A DNA stretch of 64,000 nucleotides from an uncultured Tenacibaculum sp. (GTDB lineage: Bacteria > Bacteroidota > Bacteroidia > Flavobacteriales > Flavobacteriaceae): positions 22,081 to 86,080 of the forward strand of contig CANLQH010000007.1 in assembly GCA_947493285.1 (NCBI GenBank), given 5' to 3'. Below are positions 62,382 through 64,000 of this stretch, piece after piece (the stretch's first letter is position 1; every line of letters starts with the position of its first letter). The translations under genes were made by a program, and so were the position numbers. The notes beneath the pieces were generated by a model. The model saw only the letters and a program-made list of their open reading frames with translations, was not told the origin of the DNA and did no database searches.

Positions 62382-63271
62382 TTATTATTTTTTAAACTCT
62401 TATAAATAGTTGTTCTCATTTCTTTTGCCGAAATAAACCAACCTCCATATTCTTTTTTATACTCTTTTGTTATACCACTATCGTTAGTAACATCCTCTAA
62501 AGTTTTTCCAGCATCTATAGCTTTTTGAACTCTATCTCGTAAAGTAACTAACATTTTTTTATAAATCTTTAGTTCTTCTTTATTAGATAAACTTCTATGC
62601 CCAGGTATAATTTTAGTTTCGTTATCAGCAATCATTAAAACTTTATCTAATGACGCTATATATCCATCAATACTACCTCCATTATCTAAATCAATAAATG
62701 GAAATTTTCCTTGAAAATAAGTATCTCCCATATGTATCACATTACTTTTTGTAAAATAAATATGTGAATCTCCATCGGTATGTGCATTATGAACGTGAGA
62801 AACTAAAACATCTTCATTATTTATATGAAACATCATATCATCTGTAAAAGTTATTACTGATAAAGCTTCTTTTGGCGAAGCTTTCTTTTTTCTACCTCTT
62901 ACAACTTGATCTGTACTCATTCTTTTACGAACGTTTTTATGAGAGACAATTAAAAAACCTTCTTTTTTCATATTCTCATTTCCTCCAGTATGGTCTCCAT
63001 GCCAATGTGTATTAATCAAATAACTCAAAGGTTTATCGGTAATCTCTTTAATTTTATCAATTATCTTTTTACTTAATGGAGCAAACTGATCATCAATCAT
63101 AAAAACTCCATCATCGCCTACAAACACCCCTATATTTCCTCCTTGACCTTGAAGCATATATATATTATCCGCTACTTTTTGAGATGTAATTTTAACTTCT
63201 TTATTTTGAGCTTCAATAATTAAATTAGTTACAAAGAATAAACTTAGTGTTAGTAATATTTTAATTTTCAT
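62378..63271 (-). CDS. Exported metallo-beta-lactamase-fold hydrolase
   Basis: The protein has 297 residues with a signal peptide (about 1-21, ending I-E-A-Q). The zinc motif T-H-W-H-G-D-H-T-G-G, then H-T-D-G-D-S-H and G-H-R-S are those of MBL-fold hydrolases; the overall pattern resembles B3/quorum-quenching-like periplasmic members rather than true carbapenemases. It is transcribed together with the acetyltransferase gene. Confidence 0.88.
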   Translation of the reverse strand: MKIKILLTLSLFFVTNLIIEAQNKEVKITSQKVADNIYMLQGQGGNIGVFVGDDGVFMIDDQFAPLSKKIIDKIKEITDKPLSYLINTHWHGDHTGGNENMKKEGFLIVSHKNVRKRMSTDQVVRGRKKKASPKEALSVITFTDDMMFHINNEDVLVSHVHNAHTDGDSHIYFTKSNVIHMGDTYFQGKFPFIDLDNGGSIDGYIASLDKVLMIADNETKIIPGHRSLSNKEELKIYKKMLVTLRDRVQKAIDAGKTLEDVTNDSGITKEYKKEYGGWFISAKEMRTTIYKSLKNNK

Positions 63272-63378
63272 GATGTTAGTTTTAAATTTTGTTCGTCGAT
63301 TTAAACACTACAGAATTACACTTTGTAAGTTACTATTTTACAATATCAATTTTATATCTTTATGCTAAAATATTTTAA

Positions 63379-63825
63379 ATGGATATCAATTTTAGAGCAA
63401 TAAATAAAGACGAAATACTCTCTATTCTTCCACTCTTACATAAAGCCAATACTACAACTCCTCATGACATATTAAAAGAAAGAGTTTTAGAAATGGCTAC
63501 TTATAATAACTATGAATGTGTTGGCGTATTTGATAATGATAAATTAATTGGTATTTCAGGGCTTTGGTATAGCGTTCGTCATTATTCTGGAAGAAGCGTT
63601 GAACCAGATCATGTAATTATTGATGATGCATATCGTGGTAAAAACATTGGAAAACAGTTTTTTAGCTGGATTTATGAATACACCAAATCTAAAGGGTATG
63701 AAGCAATTGAATTAAACACTTACACAGGCAACAGAAAGTCTCATAAGTTTTATTATAATGAAGGTTTTGAAATCTATGGTTTTCATTTTGTGAAAGTTAT
63801 AAGAGACGATCAAAAATTTTATTAA
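63379..63825 (+). CDS. GNAT-family N-acetyltransferase
   Basis: The protein has 148 residues. V-I-I-D-D-A-Y-R-G-K-N-I-G-K-Q-F is motif A and H-K-F-Y-Y-N-E-G-F the C-terminal GNAT motif. It is divergent from the hydrolase gene and unrelated in detail to the acetyltransferase at 61950. The substrate is unknown. Confidence 0.9.
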   Translation: MDINFRAINKDEILSILPLLHKANTTTPHDILKERVLEMATYNNYECVGVFDNDKLIGISGLWYSVRHYSGRSVEPDHVIIDDAYRGKNIGKQFFSWIYEYTKSKGYEAIELNTYTGNRKSHKFYYNEGFEIYGFHFVKVIRDDQKFY

Positions 63826-63842
63826 TTTTATTGCAAATTCTA

Positions 63843-63872
63843 TTGCAAATTCTATAAACTATTTTATATTTG
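63843..63872 (+). promoter_or_regulatory. Promoter of tRNA-Gly
   Basis: TTG at 63843-63845 and TATATTTG at 63865-63872, 19 bp apart. A direct repeat attgcaaattctat overlaps the upstream part (63830-63855). Confidence 0.7.
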
Positions 63873-63925
63873 CAACCGCTTTAAATAAGAGTTAACACCT
63901 TAATTATAGCAAAAATCTTTACCAT

Positions 63926-63998
63926 GCGAGAGTAGCTCAGTTGGTAGAGCGTCAGCCTTCCAAGCTGAATGTCGCCAGTTCGAACCTGGTCTCTCGCT
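63926..63998 (+). tRNA. tRNA-Gly (anticodon TCC)
   Basis: 73 bases: acceptor GCGAGAG with CTCTCGC, D-loop AGCTCAGTTGGTAGAGC, anticodon loop CTTCCAA with TCC, T-arm GCCAG-TTCGAAC-CTGGT, discriminator T. CCA is not encoded. Further genes of the same transcript may follow beyond the window. Confidence 0.95.
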
Positions 63999-64000
63999 CA

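Noticed and set aside
62378..63271. True antibiotic-degrading beta-lactamase.
   Set aside because: The metallo-beta-lactamase fold is shared by many hydrolases and the sequence pattern does not show the class-specific residues of carbapenemases.

Overview
The window is one contiguous piece of chromosome from a low-GC, gene-dense member of the Bacteroidota, almost certainly family Flavobacteriaceae; the genus cannot be fixed from sequence alone. The reasons are: a type IX secretion type B C-terminal domain, a TonB receptor/HmuY haem-uptake locus, bacillithiol synthesis (BshC), YfhO and DUF4834 proteins, ECF-sigma operons, and promoters of the Bacteroidota form TTG-N(17-20)-TAnnTTTG with few Shine-Dalgarno sites. 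Most of the window is ordinary core genome. No ribosomal RNA operon, CRISPR array, complete prophage or complete insertion sequence is visible.

Layout. 1-6.1 kb: a partial TPR/AraC regulator facing a secreted LamG protein with four near-identical 207-bp repeats, then YfhO and DUF4834. 6.2-9.5 kb: an outer-membrane channel-like protein, a GNAT-like protein and RsmE. 9.5-11.2 kb: a seven-helix membrane AraC regulator followed by two tandem tiny transcription units, each with the same 33-bp operator, the same promoter spacing, a very short ORF and a terminator. 11.2-19.9 kb: DUF4159, a symporter, PlsC, a GH3/beta-lactamase fusion, an exonuclease and PPK2. 20-22.4 kb: a flavodoxin-like protein, then a BlaI repressor and an M56-M23 membrane protease behind a perfect 36-bp palindrome. 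22.4-29.3 kb: Lgt, YidD, CysS, an autoregulated ECF sigma operon, MeaB and CsaA. 29.4-33.3 kb: a MarR operon and a PLP enzyme. 33.4-42.3 kb: RlmF, BshC, a methyltransferase, BatA-like, dihydroorotase-like, esterase, sterol desaturase and Bcp. 42.3-46.8 kb: Nth, a 47-residue small protein, a sigma factor and UvrA.

46.9-58.6 kb is the regulatory and uptake part. A LytTR regulator with its kinase is followed by a possible small RNA and a decayed copy of a small gene whose intact form lies at 54.5 kb. Next is a haem locus (HmuY, DoxX-like, TonB receptor, DUF6607) with a palindrome between its divergent promoters. Then comes a second LytTR system (71-residue protein, lipoprotein, propeller kinase, regulator) behind two 14-bp direct repeats 21 bp apart.

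58.7-64 kb: YqgE, an aminotransferase, a START-like protein, then a tRNA-Met whose last 18 bp are repeated 1,117 bp downstream. These repeats bracket one HEPN-like gene, so this looks like a tiny element inserted in a tRNA. An acetyltransferase, a metallo-beta-lactamase-fold hydrolase, another acetyltransferase and a tRNA-Gly close the window. The most unusual items are the AraC/short-peptide array (9.5-11.2 kb) and the tRNA-Met mini-element (60.8-61.9 kb).
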